64,000 nucleotides of DNA. It comes from Devosia sp. Root436. Its GTDB lineage: Bacteria > Pseudomonadota > Alphaproteobacteria > Rhizobiales > Devosiaceae. Position numbers and translations under genes: made by a program. The stretch lies in the NCBI RefSeq assembly GCF_001426345.1, contig NZ_LMEM01000010.1, forward strand, positions 216,135-280,134, written 5' to 3'. The notes under the pieces were generated by a model. That model saw only the letters and a list, made by a program, of their open reading frames with translations. It had not been told where the DNA came from and did not search any database. Below, one piece after another: positions 32,779 through 42,821 of this stretch (the first letter of the stretch is position 1; every line of letters begins with the position of its first letter).

Positions 32779-33342
32779 CTAGTGCCGGTCGATGATTTCG
32801 CTGATCAGGGCTTCGATATCCTCACCGGCCTGCAGGGCGATCTGGCCATCGAGCAGCAAAACGGCGAGGCCGTGTACGCGGGCCCAGGCGGCGAGCGCCG
32901 TCACGCGGCCATTGCTGGTATCACCGCCGCTGACATGGCGCAGGGTGGCAAAGGCGGCATCGGCCGCCATGCGCAGGCCGGGGCGATTGTCGCGCTTGAG
33001 CTGGGGCGAGAACATCAGCCGGAACAGCGCGGCATTGCGCAGCGCAAACAGCACATAGGTCTTGCCCATGACCGGGAGCATGTCGGGCGGATTGGCTTCT
33101 GCCACATCTTCCATGGCCCGGGTGAAGCGCTGGAAACCGGTGACGGCAAGCGCTTCGAGCAGGGCTGCGCGGCTGTCGAAATGGCGATAGGGCGCTGCCG
33201 GCGAGACGCCCACGGCCCGCGCCAGATCGCGCAGGCCAAGCCCGGCTTCCCCCTCGCGCTCGAGAATGACCAAAGCCGCCTCGAGCAGGGCATTGCGCAG
33301 GTCGCCATGGTGATAGGGGGCATTTTGCTGGGATGTTGACAT
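32779..33342 (-). CDS. TetR family regulator (WHG C-terminal type)
   Basis: A 187-residue protein. The N-terminal helix-turn-helix (about 15-55) has LGLRDLARAVGVSPAAPYRHFDSRAAL, which is the TetR consensus. The C-terminal ligand domain has the W-A-R-V-H-G pattern (ALAAWARVHGLAVLLLDG), the WHG-type tail. It is divergent from the DUF2214 membrane protein with a 60-base shared promoter and likely represses it. Ligand unknown. Confidence 0.9.
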   Translation of the reverse strand: MSTSQQNAPYHHGDLRNALLEAALVILEREGEAGLGLRDLARAVGVSPAAPYRHFDSRAALLEALAVTGFQRFTRAMEDVAEANPPDMLPVMGKTYVLFALRNAALFRLMFSPQLKRDNRPGLRMAADAAFATLRHVSGGDTSNGRVTALAAWARVHGLAVLLLDGQIALQAGEDIEALISEIIDRH

Positions 33343-33402
33343 CGTTTACTTATGAGTGAATATATGTGAGCGCTGATAACATGACATGCTGAGGGCTCGC
33401 AA

Positions 33403-33855
33403 ATGGATATCGACCTCATTCTGGCCAGTGGCCATCACCTGGCGGTGTTCCTGCTGGTGGCCGTCCTGGCCGCCGAATTCGCCCTGCTGCGGCCGGGCCT
33501 TGGCGGCGCCCGCATCGGGCAGCTGGCACGGATCGATGCTGCCTATGGGGCGGTGGCGGGGCTGGTGGTGGTCGTCGGCGTGCTGCGGGTGATCTTGGGC
33601 GCCAGCGGCTGGGAATATTACGTCACTAACTATGCCTTCTGGGCCAAGATGGCCGCATTCCTCGCCGTTGGCCTATTGAGCATAAGGCCGACGCTGGCCA
33701 TCCGCGGCTGGGACAAGGCCCGCAAGGGCGACGCGGATTACGCCGTGCCGGAAGCGGAAGTGGCCACGAGCCGCCATTATATCCACCTGCAGGCAGGGAT
33801 GCTTATGCTGATCCCGATCTTCGCGGCCACGATGGCGCAAGGCCATGGGAGCTAA
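33403..33855 (+). CDS. DUF2214 family membrane protein
   Basis: A 150-residue protein with four membrane segments (HHLAVFLLVAVLAAEFALL; GAVAGLVVVVGVLRVILG; WAKMAAFLAVGLLSI; LQAGMLMLIPIFAATMA) and conserved His residues in the first and last helices, consistent with the DUF2214 family. A heme-binding role has been guessed for such patterns but is not shown. Regulated presumably by the divergent TetR gene. Confidence 0.82.
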   Translation: MDIDLILASGHHLAVFLLVAVLAAEFALLRPGLGGARIGQLARIDAAYGAVAGLVVVVGVLRVILGASGWEYYVTNYAFWAKMAAFLAVGLLSIRPTLAIRGWDKARKGDADYAVPEAEVATSRHYIHLQAGMLMLIPIFAATMAQGHGS

Positions 33856-33866
33856 GCTGCCACGCG

Positions 33867-34541
33867 CTAATTCCCCTTCGGCAGCGGCGTCTTCGGTTCG
33901 AACCGGCACCACTCCCGAATCGCGCAGCGCCAGCATTCGGGCTTTCTCGCCTTGCAGACGTAGCGGCCATGCAGGATCAGCCAGTGATGCGCGTGCAGCA
34001 GATATTGCGCCGGCACCGCCTTGAGCAGCTGCTGTTCCACCGCGAGCGGCGTCTTGCCGGGGGCGAGGCCGGTGCGGTTGCCGACGCGGAACAGATGGGT
34101 ATCCACCGCGATAGTGGGATGCCTGAACCAGATATTGAGCACCACATTGGCGGTCTTGCGGCCAACGCCGGGCAGAGCCTCGAGCGCCTCGCGATCCTCG
34201 GGCACCTCGCCGCCATGCTTGTCGATGAGAATCTGGCTCAGCGCGAAGACATTCCTGGCCTTGCCGCGATAGAGCCCGATGGTCTTGACCAGCTCGGTAA
34301 TGGCATCGACGCCCAGGGCCACCATGGCTGCCGGCGAAGGCGCCAGTTCAAACAGGCGCCTGGTGGCCTTGTTGACACCGGCATCGGTGGCCTGGGCGGA
34401 GAGCACCACCGCGACCAGCAGGGTAAAGGCGTTGAGATAATCGAGCTCACCCTTGGGCTCGGGCTCGATTTCGTGGAAGCGCGCGAAGATCGCCTCCACA
34501 TCGGCCTTGGGAAGCGCCTTCACTTTTTTCGGTCCGGCCAT
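33867..34541 (-). CDS. nth: Endonuclease III
   Basis: A 224-residue base-excision-repair glycosylase and AP lyase. The helix-hairpin-helix LPGVGRKTANVVLN holds the catalytic Lys, and the VDTHLFRVGNRTGL segment gives the catalytic Asp. The C-terminal C-x6-C-x2-C-x5-C (CKARKPECWRCAIREWC) ligates a 4Fe-4S cluster. The ATG at 34541 was chosen over an upstream GTG-type frame. It converges on the membrane gene upstream and is divergent from the DUF2244 gene. Confidence 0.96.
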   Translation of the reverse strand: MAGPKKVKALPKADVEAIFARFHEIEPEPKGELDYLNAFTLLVAVVLSAQATDAGVNKATRRLFELAPSPAAMVALGVDAITELVKTIGLYRGKARNVFALSQILIDKHGGEVPEDREALEALPGVGRKTANVVLNIWFRHPTIAVDTHLFRVGNRTGLAPGKTPLAVEQQLLKAVPAQYLLHAHHWLILHGRYVCKARKPECWRCAIREWCRFEPKTPLPKGN

Positions 34542-34589
34542 GTTCTCGCCCCTGATTCTGCGCCTATAGTCAGTGTCCAAGAGTCAGCC

Positions 34590-35075
34590 ATGCCAATGCA
34601 AGCCACAACCACCACGCCGCTATTCGCCGCCGCGTTGAAGCCCGATCGCTCGCCGCGCATCACTGGCGGCTGGGTGGCGTTTGTCATTGCCGCCATAGCC
34701 GCGACGCCGCTGGCCGTGCTGGCGCCCGAAGTGCTGCTGCCGGCCGCAGCGGCGTTCGGCATTGGCGGGGTGGGCATGACGGCCCTGTCGGTGCGGCAAT
34801 CGCGGCAGCGTCGGCTGGCGCAGCAGGTGACATTGTGGACCGACCAGCTCGAAGTGGTCATCGTCGATCGCCACGGCACGCGCAGTTTGCGCCGGTTCGA
34901 TCCCAAGGCAGTGCGGCTGGTGCTGGATCGCGACGAGAACGAAAAGACCATTGCCATGCGCCTGCGCTCGGGCAAGGACGAATGCGAGCTCGGCGCCTTC
35001 CTCAAGCCGGAGGACCGTTCGAGCTTCGCCAAGGCTTTCGGCACCGCCCTGCGCCGGGCGCGGCAGACCGCGTGA
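34590..35075 (+). CDS. DUF2244 family membrane protein
   Basis: A 161-residue protein with two hydrophobic segments near the N-terminus (VAFVIAAIAATPLAVLAP; LLPAAAAFGIGGVGMTAL) and a C-terminal soluble domain (LWTDQLEVVIVDRHGTRSLRRF) that would be cytoplasmic. This is the DUF2244 layout, common in alphaproteobacteria next to nth. Function unknown. The divergent spacing to nth is 48 bases. Confidence 0.78.
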   Translation: MPMQATTTTPLFAAALKPDRSPRITGGWVAFVIAAIAATPLAVLAPEVLLPAAAAFGIGGVGMTALSVRQSRQRRLAQQVTLWTDQLEVVIVDRHGTRSLRRFDPKAVRLVLDRDENEKTIAMRLRSGKDECELGAFLKPEDRSSFAKAFGTALRRARQTA

Positions 35076-35194
35076 TTTTGGACGACGCATAGGAATATCC
35101 GAAAACCGCGTGGCACTTTTTGGTCCTATGCTTGTGTCAAAACCGGGTCGCATCCATAACCCGCCTTTCCTAGATAGACACCCAGAGACGAACC

Positions 35195-36076
35195 ATGGGT
35201 GTTCCGATGAACCAGATCACACATATGACCCCAGCGACGGACTACGACACCATCCGCGCCGCCATCCGCTATCTCAGCGAAAATGGCCCCGACGTCGCCG
35301 ATCTCGGTCGCTTTGCCCGCACACTGGGGATGACCGAGCGGCAATTGACCGAGTTGTTCCGCCGCTGGTGCGGCCTCAGCCCCAAGAGCTTTGCCCAGGC
35401 CGTGGCGCTCGACCATGCCAAGGGCCTGCTGCGCGCCAGGGAGAGCGTGCTCGATACAACCTACGAAGTGGGCCTCTCCTCGACCTCGCGGCTGCATGAC
35501 CTGTTCGTGGCCTATGAGGCCATGCCGCCGGGCATCTTCAGGGCCGGCGGCGAGGGCATCGACATGGTCTGGGGCGCGGCCCCATCGCCTTTCGGCATGG
35601 CGGTGGTGACGGCGACCGAATACGGCATGTCGGGCCTCGGCTTTGCCGACGCCGACACCACGATCGAACAGGCCTTCGAGGATCTGGCCAATCGCTGGCC
35701 CAATGCCCGCTTCGTCAGGGACGATGCGCGCGTGGCGCCGATGATCGCACAAGCCTTCGATCCGGCGCGCTGGTCGCCCGACCATCCGGTGCGGGTGGTG
35801 CTGATCGGGACCGATTTCGAGGTCAAGGTGTGGGAGACCCTGCTCAAGATCCCCTGCGGCCAGGCCACCACCTATCAAAGCGTCGCCAACCAGATCGGCC
35901 GGCCGACAGCGGCGCGGGCGGTGGGCGCGGCCGTGGGCAAGAACCCGATCAGCTTCGTGGTCCCTTGCCACCGCGTGGTGGGCACGTCGGGCGCGCTCAC
36001 CGGCTATCACTGGGGCGTCCCGCGCAAGCGGGCGATCCTGGGCTGGGAAGCCGGGGTAGTTTCGGCGGCGCACTAG
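35195..36076 (+). CDS. AraC-methylated-DNA-protein cysteine methyltransferase (Ada-like)
   Basis: A 293-residue bifunctional protein. Residues about 15-110 are an AraC-type helix-turn-helix pair ([40 protein letters not shown]), and residues about 130-290 form an O6-alkylguanine-DNA alkyltransferase with the acceptor Cys in VVPCHRVVG. It lacks the N-terminal zinc-binding Cys domain of E. coli Ada, so induction by methylphosphotriesters is not expected by that route. Two in-frame ATGs (35195, 35207) are possible. A parS-like site follows the stop. Confidence 0.9.
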   Translation: MGVPMNQITHMTPATDYDTIRAAIRYLSENGPDVADLGRFARTLGMTERQLTELFRRWCGLSPKSFAQAVALDHAKGLLRARESVLDTTYEVGLSSTSRLHDLFVAYEAMPPGIFRAGGEGIDMVWGAAPSPFGMAVVTATEYGMSGLGFADADTTIEQAFEDLANRWPNARFVRDDARVAPMIAQAFDPARWSPDHPVRVVLIGTDFEVKVWETLLKIPCGQATTYQSVANQIGRPTAARAVGAAVGKNPISFVVPCHRVVGTSGALTGYHWGVPRKRAILGWEAGVVSAAH

Positions 36077-36089
36077 TTTCACGTGAATC
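36076..36089. other. parS-like site after the Ada-like gene
   Basis: GTTTCACGTGAATC, whose first base is the last base of the stop codon (TAG). Confidence 0.6.
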
Positions 36090-36135
36090 GGTGAGGCGTC
36101 TCCTAGTCCATATCCGTTGGCACCGCACCCACCGG

Positions 36136-36168
36136 GCGTCATCCTCGGGCCTGACCCGAGGATGACGC
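36136..36168. repeat. Palindromic repeat, family C copy 1
   Basis: GCGTCATCCTCGGG and CCCGAGGATGACGC are perfect inverted arms over CCTGA. Without a T-tract; sits between convergent ada-like and gpmA genes. Confidence 0.75.
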
Positions 36169-36192
36169 ACGAGGTTGGGGAAACCGTAGACC

Positions 36193-36807
36193 CTAGATCT
36201 CAACACGCCCCTCAAGCTGCCCATCCGTCCCGATCCGGTAGATCGTTGGTTCGCCCGTGGCGATTTCGCGCTTGAGGATCTGTTCCGGCGTCAGGTTCTC
36301 GATGGCCATGACCAAAGCGCGCAGCGAGTTGCCATGGGCGGCAACGAGCACGGTCTTGCCGGCCTTGAGCAAAGGCAGGATTTCGGCGTCGTAATAGGGC
36401 AGGGTGCGCGCCGCGGTATCCTTCAGCGACTCGCCGCCCGGCGGGGGCACGTCGAAGCTGCGGCGCCAGATCAGCACCTGTTCCTCGCCCCACTTTTCGC
36501 GTGCATCATCCTTGTTGAGGCCGGAGAGATCGCCATAGTCGCGTTCGTTGAGGGCGATGTTCCTTGTGATGGTAACATTGGCAATGCCCATCTCCTCCAG
36601 CATCAGGTCGAGCGTATGCTGGGCCCGGCGCAGGGCCGAGGTATAGTAGCAATCGGGCACGATGGCCCTGGCCTTGAGCGCCTTGCCGGTGGCGCGGGCT
36701 TCCCCGATGCCCTTTTCGGTCAGGTCCGGATTGCGCCAGCCGGTAAAGAGGTTCTTGAGGTTCCACTCGCTTTGGCCGTGGCGCACGAGGATCAGGGTAC
36801 CGGTCAT
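36193..36807 (-). CDS. gpmA: 2,3-bisphosphoglycerate-dependent phosphoglycerate mutase
   Basis: A 204-residue glycolytic enzyme. It has [18 protein letters not shown] with the phospho-accepting His, [37 protein letters not shown] and [12 protein letters not shown] with the second catalytic His. Length matches the alphaproteobacterial dPGM (206-211). Its ATG overlaps the stop of the upstream EVE gene by one base. Confidence 0.97.
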   Translation of the reverse strand: MTGTLILVRHGQSEWNLKNLFTGWRNPDLTEKGIGEARATGKALKARAIVPDCYYTSALRRAQHTLDLMLEEMGIANVTITRNIALNERDYGDLSGLNKDDAREKWGEEQVLIWRRSFDVPPPGGESLKDTAARTLPYYDAEILPLLKAGKTVLVAAHGNSLRALVMAIENLTPEQILKREIATGEPTIYRIGTDGQLEGRVEI

Positions 36808-37256
36808 CAGGAGTCTCCGAAATGAAAGTGTTGGCCGACGCCCATAGCCTGGGCAATGCGTGAGAAGTCCGCCGCGCTGGCCTTGAACAGCGACTTGCGG
36901 AAATATATGCCCCAGTGGCTGGGGTCGGTGACGAAATCGAGCTGCGGCAGCAGCAGGTAGATGTCCGCCTCCTGCGCATCGAGATAATGCGCGCGGCGCA
37001 TCCAGGCGTCGGTCGTGCCCATGACATTGCTGGGCTCGGGCTCACCTTCGGCAATGGTGCCGATGGCGGTGAAGCGGCGCACCGCATCCATGCCGCCCAA
37101 GGTTTCGGTGGGCGAATAATAGACAAAGGCATCGCCGGGCCGGAGCTGCCTCACGGCGCTGTGTTTGCCATGGGCGAACATGACAAAACCCTGCTCGCGG
37201 CCGATGCGGACATGCGCCGCAGCAGCCACCCCGATCCAGCAGGTCGGCGCGGCCAT
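36807..37256 (-). CDS. EVE domain protein
   Basis: A 149-residue single EVE (PUA-like) domain: [51 protein letters not shown] and [11 protein letters not shown] domains bind modified bases or RNA and are linked to base-modification sensing. It is coupled to gpmA by a one-base overlap and lies 2 bases after dapB's stop, so the three minus-strand genes form a unit. Target unknown. Confidence 0.82.
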   Translation of the reverse strand: MAAPTCWIGVAAAAHVRIGREQGFVMFAHGKHSAVRQLRPGDAFVYYSPTETLGGMDAVRRFTAIGTIAEGEPEPSNVMGTTDAWMRRAHYLDAQEADIYLLLPQLDFVTDPSHWGIYFRKSLFKASAADFSRIAQAMGVGQHFHFGDS

Positions 37257-37258
37257 GC

Positions 37259-38086
37259 TCAGAGCCCCAGCACGTCGGTCATGGAATAGAGCCCGGCCGG
37301 CTGGCCGGCGGCCCAGAGCGCGGCGCGGGCGGCACCATTGGCGAAGATGGCGCGATCCTCGGCGCGATGATTGAGCTCGATGCGTTCGGAGGGGCCCGCC
37401 AGGATCACCGAGTGATCGCCGACCACGGTTCCGCCGCGCAAAGTGGCAAAGCCGATCGTGCCGGCCTCGCGCGGGCCAGTATGGCCGTCGCGAACGCGCA
37501 CGGAATGGTCGCGCAAGGCGATATTGCGGCCCGCGGCGGCAGCTTCCCCCAGCAGCAGGGCCGTGCCCGAGGGCGCATCGACCTTGCGCGCATGGTGCAT
37601 CTCGAGGATTTCCACGTCGTATTCGGCCAGCGCCGCCGCGGCCTTACGCACGAGATCGGCCAGCACGCTGACGCCCATGGAGAAGTTGCCCGACTTGACC
37701 ACGCGGGCGCCGCCTGCGGCGGCCTCGGCAATGGCCGCGTCGTCGGCCTCTGAACACCCCGTCGTGCCGATGACATGGACGAGACCGAGCTTTGCCGCCT
37801 TGGCGGCGAGGATGACGCTGGCCTGCGGGGCGGTGAAGTCGATAATGGCATCGGCGCCAACCAAAGCCACGTCGATATCGTCGGTAATGGCGACGCCCAA
37901 TGGGCCGATGCCGGCATAGAGCCCCGCATCCTGGCCGATGGCCGCCGTGCCGGGGCGATCGACGGCGGCATGGAGCTTTGCCACGGCGCCGTGCAATGCC
38001 AGCCCCGAAAGGGCGGCGACGGCACGGATATTGGCCGCGCCCATGCGCCCACCGGCACCCGCCACCACGACCTTGAGTTCCGCCAT
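37259..38086 (-). CDS. dapB: 4-hydroxy-tetrahydrodipicolinate reductase
   Basis: A 275-residue lysine/diaminopimelate pathway enzyme. The NAD(P)H site [10 protein letters not shown] is at 6-15; the substrate and catalytic region is [16 protein letters not shown], plus [11 protein letters not shown]. Length matches DapB (273). The ATG at 38086 follows GGGAGAGCGTG. It leads a minus-strand unit with the EVE gene and gpmA. Confidence 0.96.
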   Translation of the reverse strand: MAELKVVVAGAGGRMGAANIRAVAALSGLALHGAVAKLHAAVDRPGTAAIGQDAGLYAGIGPLGVAITDDIDVALVGADAIIDFTAPQASVILAAKAAKLGLVHVIGTTGCSEADDAAIAEAAAGGARVVKSGNFSMGVSVLADLVRKAAAALAEYDVEILEMHHARKVDAPSGTALLLGEAAAAGRNIALRDHSVRVRDGHTGPREAGTIGFATLRGGTVVGDHSVILAGPSERIELNHRAEDRAIFANGAARAALWAAGQPAGLYSMTDVLGL

Positions 38087-38171
38087 CACGCTCTCCCGCA
38101 TTCGGTTTGCCCTATAGCAGCGCCTTGGCCAAACGCCAACAGCGCTGCCCCATTGCCGTCATCATGCTAGG

Positions 38172-38555
38172 ATGAAGGTTGAACCGAAAACCAAGGACGC
38201 TGATTTGACCATCACCAATGCGCTGGCCAGTATCGCCGTGGACGATATTGCCGAGGCACTCGACTTCTACGAGCGCCTGTTCGGGCGCCCGCCCGATGCG
38301 CGGCCGATGAAGGACGTGGCGGAGTGGAAGCTGGCCGGTGGCGGCTGGGTACAGGTCTTCACCGATGCCGACCGCGCCGGCGCCTCGTCGCTGACATTGG
38401 TGGTCGATGACCTGGGCGAAGAACTGGGTCGGCTGGCCCTGCAAGACCTGAAGCCCGTATCGAAGGCGATGGGCGATTTCTTCAAGACAGCGAAATTCAG
38501 GGATGGCGATGGCAACCAGGTCATCCTGAGCCAGCCGCAACCGGGGACGTATTGA
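38172..38555 (+). CDS. VOC family glyoxalase-like protein
   Basis: A 127-residue single VOC-fold protein (SIAVDDIAEALDFYERLFGRPPD at the start; FRDGDGNQVILSQ at the end). The metal residues of glyoxalase I are not all evident, so substrate and activity are open. No clear ribosome site other than a weak GGATGAAGG at the ATG. Monocistronic. Confidence 0.75.
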   Translation: MKVEPKTKDADLTITNALASIAVDDIAEALDFYERLFGRPPDARPMKDVAEWKLAGGGWVQVFTDADRAGASSLTLVVDDLGEELGRLALQDLKPVSKAMGDFFKTAKFRDGDGNQVILSQPQPGTY

Positions 38556-38559
38556 GGCT

Positions 38560-38735
38560 TCTTCCCTTCCCTTGAGGGAGAAGAGCCTGCCCCGGACTTG
38601 ATCCGGGGTGCCCGAAGGGCGGATGAGGGGTCTCTTTCTTCGCCTCTGGCATACCTGAACGCAGCACCCCTCACCCTGACCTTCCGCTGAACGCGTCAGG
38701 TCGTCCCTCTCCCTCAAGGGGAGAGGGGAAGGGGC
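38560..38735. repeat. Palindromic intergenic repeat, family A copy 4
   Basis: CTTCCCTTGAGGGAGAAG and CCCTCTCCCTCAAGGGGAGAGG flank a longer inner region with CACCCCTCACCCTGACC and CCGAAGGGCGGATGAGGGG. It shares the GTTCAGCGGAAGGTCAGG motif with copy 1 in the opposite direction. Lies between convergent VOC and coaA genes. Confidence 0.75.
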
Positions 38736-38737
38736 CT

Positions 38738-39688
38738 CTAAACCCTTCGCAACTGCACCGTCTCGATCAAATGGCTCTTGCCCTTTTTCAGGATCAAATC
38801 CGCCCGTCCCCGCGTCGGCAGCACATTCTCCACCAGGTTGGGCAGGTTGATCGTCCTCCACACCATCCGCCCGAAGGTGCCCGCTTCGGCCTCGCTCATT
38901 TCGGCGAAGCGGCGGAAGAAGGAGGTGGGGTCCTTGAACGCCGTCTCGCGCAGGCGGAAGAAGCGCTCCATGAACCAGGTTTCGAGATCGTCATTGTCGG
39001 CATCGATATAGACCGAGAAGTCCATGAAATCGGAAGCGAAGAGGATCGGCTTGCCGTCCCTGGGCAGTTCGCCGGGCTGCAGGATATTGAGCCCCTCGAC
39101 GATGAGGATATCCGGGCGGTCGATGGTGACCTCGCTTCCGGGCACGACGTCATAGACCAGGTGCGAATAGACCGGTGCCTGCACATTGGACTTGCCCGAT
39201 TTGATATCGGCGAGGAATTGTACGAAGCGCGGCCGGTCGTAGCTTTCGGGAAAACCCTTGCGCTCCATGATGCCGCGTTCGGCCAGCACCGCATTGGAAT
39301 GGAGGAACCCGTCGGTGGTGACCAGATCGACCTTGGGGCTCGACGGCCAGCGCTGCAGCAAGGCCTGCAGAATTCGCGCCGTGGTGGATTTGCCCACCGC
39401 CACCGAACCCGCCACGCCGATGATGAAGGGCACCTTCTGGTCGGGTGTATCGAGGAAGCGCGTGGAAACGTTATGCAGGCCCTGCACGGCCTCGACATAA
39501 TAGGAGAGAAGCCGCGTCAGCGGCAGGTAGACCTCTTCGGCCTCCTGCAGCGAAATGGGATCGCTGAGCGTGCGCAGGCGCTCGATATCGGCGGCATCCA
39601 GCGTCATGGGCTGGCCGTCGCGCAGGGCGCTCCACTGCGCCTTGGTGAAGCGGTGATAGGGCGCGAGGACCGGCGGACGCTTGGCCAT
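38738..39688 (-). CDS. coaA: Pantothenate kinase, type I
   Basis: A 316-residue P-loop kinase, the first step of CoA synthesis. The Walker A is [15 protein letters not shown], followed by [31 protein letters not shown] and VEGLNIL. This is the E. coli CoaA class (316 residues). Its ATG overlaps the hisE stop region, placing it at the end of the his unit. Confidence 0.97.
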   Translation of the reverse strand: MAKRPPVLAPYHRFTKAQWSALRDGQPMTLDAADIERLRTLSDPISLQEAEEVYLPLTRLLSYYVEAVQGLHNVSTRFLDTPDQKVPFIIGVAGSVAVGKSTTARILQALLQRWPSSPKVDLVTTDGFLHSNAVLAERGIMERKGFPESYDRPRFVQFLADIKSGKSNVQAPVYSHLVYDVVPGSEVTIDRPDILIVEGLNILQPGELPRDGKPILFASDFMDFSVYIDADNDDLETWFMERFFRLRETAFKDPTSFFRRFAEMSEAEAGTFGRMVWRTINLPNLVENVLPTRGRADLILKKGKSHLIETVQLRRV

Positions 39689-40005
39689 CAGAACCTATCC
39701 TTGCGCGCGGCCTTTTCGGCGAGGCCGGACTGGGCGGTGCGGCTATCGAGCTCGGCCATCACTTCGGCAAGGGGGACATTGGCGGCGCGCAGCACCACCA
39801 GCAGGTGATAGAGCACATCCGCCGATTCCTTGACCAGATCGGCCCGGTTGCCGGTCACCGCCGCGATGACAGCTTCGGTGGCTTCCTCGCCCAGCTTCTG
39901 CGCGCATTTCTCCATGCCGCGGGAGATGAGATTTGCCGTATAACTCTCATCGGGCGAGGCGACAGCACGGCTGGCAATGCGGGCTTCGAGGTCTTCCAGG
40001 GTCAT
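39688..40005 (-). CDS. hisE: Phosphoribosyl-ATP pyrophosphatase
   Basis: A 105-residue enzyme of histidine synthesis, step 2. Family pattern [30 protein letters not shown] and [17 protein letters not shown] (the E-x2-E...E-x2-D metal set) is complete. It overlaps coaA by one base, and a palindromic repeat separates it from hisF. Confidence 0.96.
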   Translation of the reverse strand: MTLEDLEARIASRAVASPDESYTANLISRGMEKCAQKLGEEATEAVIAAVTGNRADLVKESADVLYHLLVVLRAANVPLAEVMAELDSRTAQSGLAEKAARKDRF

Positions 40006-40043
40006 TCGACGGTCATCCTTCCGCTATCACGGCTTTACCCGCT

Positions 40044-40117
40044 GCGTCATTCCCGCGAAAGCGGGAATCTCCCTTGGCCGACTAAAGGGGGATTCCCGCT
40101 TTCGCGGGAATGACCGC
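40044..40117. repeat. Palindromic repeat pair, family C copy 2
   Basis: GCGTCATTCCCGCGAAAGCGGGAAT and GATTCCCGCTTTCGCGGGAATGACC are two hairpins, each about 22-26 bases, that are also inverted copies of each other. Between hisF and hisE. Confidence 0.8.
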
Positions 40118-40126
40118 GTGAGGGAA

Positions 40127-40924
40127 CTAAGCCACCCCGTCCATGCGCACGGCCACGCCATGGTCGCGCATATAGGCCTTGGCCTGGGGAAGGGTGAAAG
40201 TGCCGAAATGGAAAATCGAGGCCGCCAGCACGGCGCTGGCATGCCCCTCTTTCACGCCATCGACCAGGTCCTGCAGGCTGCCGACACCGCCCGAGGCGAT
40301 GACCGGCACTTCCACCGCATCTGATATGGCGCGGGTCAGCTTGAGGTCGAAGCCCGACTTGGTGCCGTCGCGGTCCATCGAGGTCACCAGCAATTCGCCG
40401 GCACCACGCTCGACCATGGCCACGGCAAATTCCACCGCGTCGAGCCCGGAGGCCTTGCGGCCGCCATGGGTGAAGATTTCCCATTCGGACCTGTTATCGC
40501 CACCCACGCGCTGGTCCAGCCGCTGCTTGGCATCGACCGAGACGACAATACACTGGTTGCCGAACTTGTCGGCAGCGCGGGAGATGAAATCGGGGTCGTT
40601 TACCGCGGCAGAATTGATCGCCACCTTGTCGGCCCCGGCCAGGAGGAGCTTGCGGATATCCTCGATGCTCCGCACGCCGCCGCCCACCGTCACCGGCATG
40701 AAGCAATGTTCTGCCGTGCGCGCCACCACATCGAAAATCGTGTCGCGGCCTTCGTGGCTCGCCGTGATGTCGAGGAAGGTCAACTCATCGGCGCCGGCCG
40801 CATCATAGGCGATGGCCGCTTCCACCGGATCGCCGGCATCGCGCAGGTCGACAAATTGCACGCCCTTGACGACACGGCCGCCCATGACATCAAGGCAGGG
40901 GATGAGGCGGGTCTTCAAACTCAT
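40127..40924 (-). CDS. hisF: Imidazole glycerol phosphate synthase, cyclase subunit
   Basis: A 265-residue TIM barrel that with HisH makes imidazole-glycerol phosphate. Start [19 protein letters not shown] with catalytic Asp, LTFLDITAS and [13 protein letters not shown] with the second Asp, GGVRSIEDI. Overlaps hisA through ATGA. Length matches HisF (258). Confidence 0.97.
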   Translation of the reverse strand: MSLKTRLIPCLDVMGGRVVKGVQFVDLRDAGDPVEAAIAYDAAGADELTFLDITASHEGRDTIFDVVARTAEHCFMPVTVGGGVRSIEDIRKLLLAGADKVAINSAAVNDPDFISRAADKFGNQCIVVSVDAKQRLDQRVGGDNRSEWEIFTHGGRKASGLDAVEFAVAMVERGAGELLVTSMDRDGTKSGFDLKLTRAISDAVEVPVIASGGVGSLQDLVDGVKEGHASAVLAASIFHFGTFTLPQAKAYMRDHGVAVRMDGVA

Positions 40925-41694
40925 GCCTGGCTTCCCTGATTTGCGCGTCCTCGCTGCGCTGCGGGCGACGCCTGCCTCAGCAGCGCGAGTGCTTCACGTG
41001 AATCAATGCGCCCGTCATAGAGCGCCCGGCCGGAAATCGCGCCTTCGAGCACGGCGGCATCGTGGCGGGTGAGCCGTTCGATATCAGCCATCGAGGCCAG
41101 CCCACCGGAGGCGATGACTGGGATGGATGTGGCGCGGGCCAGCTCCAGCGTCGAGTCCCAGTTGATGCCTGCCAGCACGCCGTCGCGGTCGATATCGGTA
41201 TAGATGATGGCCGCAACCCCGGCGCCCTCGAAGCGCTTGGCCAGCTCGATGACCGACAGTTCGGACGTCTCGGCCCAGCCTTCCACCGCCACCATGCCCT
41301 TGCGCGCATCGATGCCGACGGCGACCTGGCCGGGCCACTGTTTCGCGGCCTCTTTCACCAAAGCCGGATCGCGCACGGCAACCGTACCGAGAATGACGCG
41401 GGCCAGACCCTTGTCGAGCCAGCTTTCGATATGGGCGAGGGTCCGGATGCCGCCGCCGAGCTGCACCGGGAATTTCACCGCCTTGAGGATGGAATCCACC
41501 GCCGCGCCATTGACGCTCTCGCCGACAAAGGCGCCGTTGAGGTCGACAACGTGGAGATACTCAAACCCCTGATCCTCGAATACCTTGGCCTGCGCGGCCG
41601 GATCGTCGTTGAACACGGTGGCCTGATCCATGTCGCCCAGCTTGAGGCGCACGCATTGGCCGTCCTTGAGGTCGATGGCGGGGAAAAGGATCAC
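40921..41694 (-). CDS. hisA: ProFAR isomerase
   Basis: A 257-residue TIM barrel catalysing the fourth step of histidine synthesis. Signatures are [29 protein letters not shown] (here VQLGGGIRT), [10 protein letters not shown] and [14 protein letters not shown]. The GTG at 41694 forms a GTGA overlap with the hisH stop; a GTG three codons earlier is possible. Contains a parS-like sequence near the C-terminus. Confidence 0.96.
   Translation of the reverse strand: MILFPAIDLKDGQCVRLKLGDMDQATVFNDDPAAQAKVFEDQGFEYLHVVDLNGAFVGESVNGAAVDSILKAVKFPVQLGGGIRTLAHIESWLDKGLARVILGTVAVRDPALVKEAAKQWPGQVAVGIDARKGMVAVEGWAETSELSVIELAKRFEGAGVAAIIYTDIDRDGVLAGINWDSTLELARATSIPVIASGGLASMADIERLTRHDAAVLEGAISGRALYDGRIDSREALALLRQASPAAQRGRANQGSQA
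40991..41004. other. parS-like site inside hisA
   Basis: GCTTCACGTGAATC on the plus strand, one further mismatch from the variant; in the hisA frame it encodes Asp-Ser-Arg-Glu-Ala. Confidence 0.45.
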
Positions 41695-42341
41695 GGCGTC
41701 CACCTCAGGAAATTCTCGATCAGTCGTAGTCCCAGCGCCTGGCTCTTTTCCGGGTGGAACTGGGTGCCGAACATGTTGTCGCGGCCGACGCAGGCGGTGA
41801 CCTGCCCGCCATAGTCGGTGGTCGCCAGCAGCGTATCGGCGCTCTCCGTCACCAGGTGATAGGAATGGACGAAATAGGCATGAAGCCCATCGGGACCGTC
41901 AGGGATGCCGGCAAAGAGGGGATGCGGGCGGGTTATGGAAATGGTGTTCCAGCCCATATGCGGGATTTTCAGCGCCGGATCGGATGGCGCGATCTTCTCA
42001 ACCGCACCGGGAATCCAGCCGAGACCGGGAGTCACGACTTTCTCGCGGCCTTCTGATGCCATCAGTTGCATGCCGACACAGACGCCCAGGAAGGGCACGC
42101 CGCCCCGGATGACGCGCTCCTCCAGCACCTCGACCATGCCGGCAACCGCATCGAGCCCCGCCTTGCAATCGGCGAAGGCGCCGACACCGGGCAGCATGAT
42201 GCGGTCGGCCAGGCGAACGCGCTCCGGGTCTGAGGTAACTTCGATACCGATGCCGCCCAACCCATCGGCCATGCGCTCGAAAGCCTTGGCGGCCGAGTGC
42301 AGGTTGCCGGCGCCATAGTCGATGATGGTCACGAGGCTCAT
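41691..42341 (-). CDS. hisH: Imidazole glycerol phosphate synthase, glutaminase subunit
   Basis: A 216-residue class I glutamine amidotransferase. Start [13 protein letters not shown], nucleophile Cys in GVCVGMQLM, and the His-x-Glu pair in QFHPEKS. The GIP...YFVHSY segment also fits. The ATG at 42341 was chosen; the longer open frame upstream is a read-back. Overlaps DUF2628 gene as ATGA and hisA as GTGA. Confidence 0.97.
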   Translation of the reverse strand: MSLVTIIDYGAGNLHSAAKAFERMADGLGGIGIEVTSDPERVRLADRIMLPGVGAFADCKAGLDAVAGMVEVLEERVIRGGVPFLGVCVGMQLMASEGREKVVTPGLGWIPGAVEKIAPSDPALKIPHMGWNTISITRPHPLFAGIPDGPDGLHAYFVHSYHLVTESADTLLATTDYGGQVTACVGRDNMFGTQFHPEKSQALGLRLIENFLRWTP

Positions 42342-42682
42342 GGCAAAGCCTCCAGCTGCGCCAGGTCGGCGCTGGGGGCGATGCGCGCGCCGCGAAGCGT
42401 CCAGCCGCGCCATTGCAGAGCATGCCGGCGCAGGCCGGGTGCGGCAAGACCGAGCCAGATGGCGGCGAGGACATAGAGCAGGAATGCAGCGCCATCGCCG
42501 ATGACGCGCGACAGCATGACAAGCGCCACCACTTTCAGCATCCAGGCGACCAGTTCGAGCCAGAGGCCGTGCCTCAGCAGGAAAACAGGCGGCAGGATCG
42601 CGGCGAGCCACGAGAATGTCTCGGGCACGGCCGCAGGCAGATCGGGCTTGCCGGGCTTGGGATCGAAAATGGCGTAGAGGGT
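42338..42682 (-). CDS. DUF2628 membrane protein
   Basis: A 114-residue protein with a short N-terminal soluble piece ([11 protein letters not shown]), three hydrophobic segments ([42 protein letters not shown]) and a C-terminal WRGWTLRG segment that is typical of DUF2628. It lies between hisB and hisH, where this family often appears in Hyphomicrobiales. Function unknown. The GTG at 42682 has GGAGCGTCAG upstream; a TTG five codons earlier is an alternative. Confidence 0.8.
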   Translation of the reverse strand, partial: TLYAIFDPKPGKPDLPAAVPETFSWLAAILPPVFLLRHGLWLELVAWMLKVVALVMLSRVIGDGAAFLLYVLAAIWLGLAAPGLRRHALQWRGWTLRGARIAPSADLAQLEALP

Positions 42683-42708
42683 CACCTGACGCTCCAAAAT
42701 ACGCGATG

Positions 42709-42778
42709 TGATTCCGGCGAAGGCCGGAATCCATCTCGAGATCTCAGGATGGACCCCGGCCTTCGCCGGGGTGACACC
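42709..42778. repeat. Palindromic repeat pair, family C copy 3
   Basis: TGATTCCGGCGAAGGCCGGAATCCA and GACCCCGGCCTTCGCCGGGGTG: two hairpins, the second an altered mirror of the first. Between hisB and the DUF2628 gene. Confidence 0.75.
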
Positions 42779-42821
42779 GTGCTTGGAGGTGGATTAGTGC
42801 AAACGCGCGGAAAACGAAAGC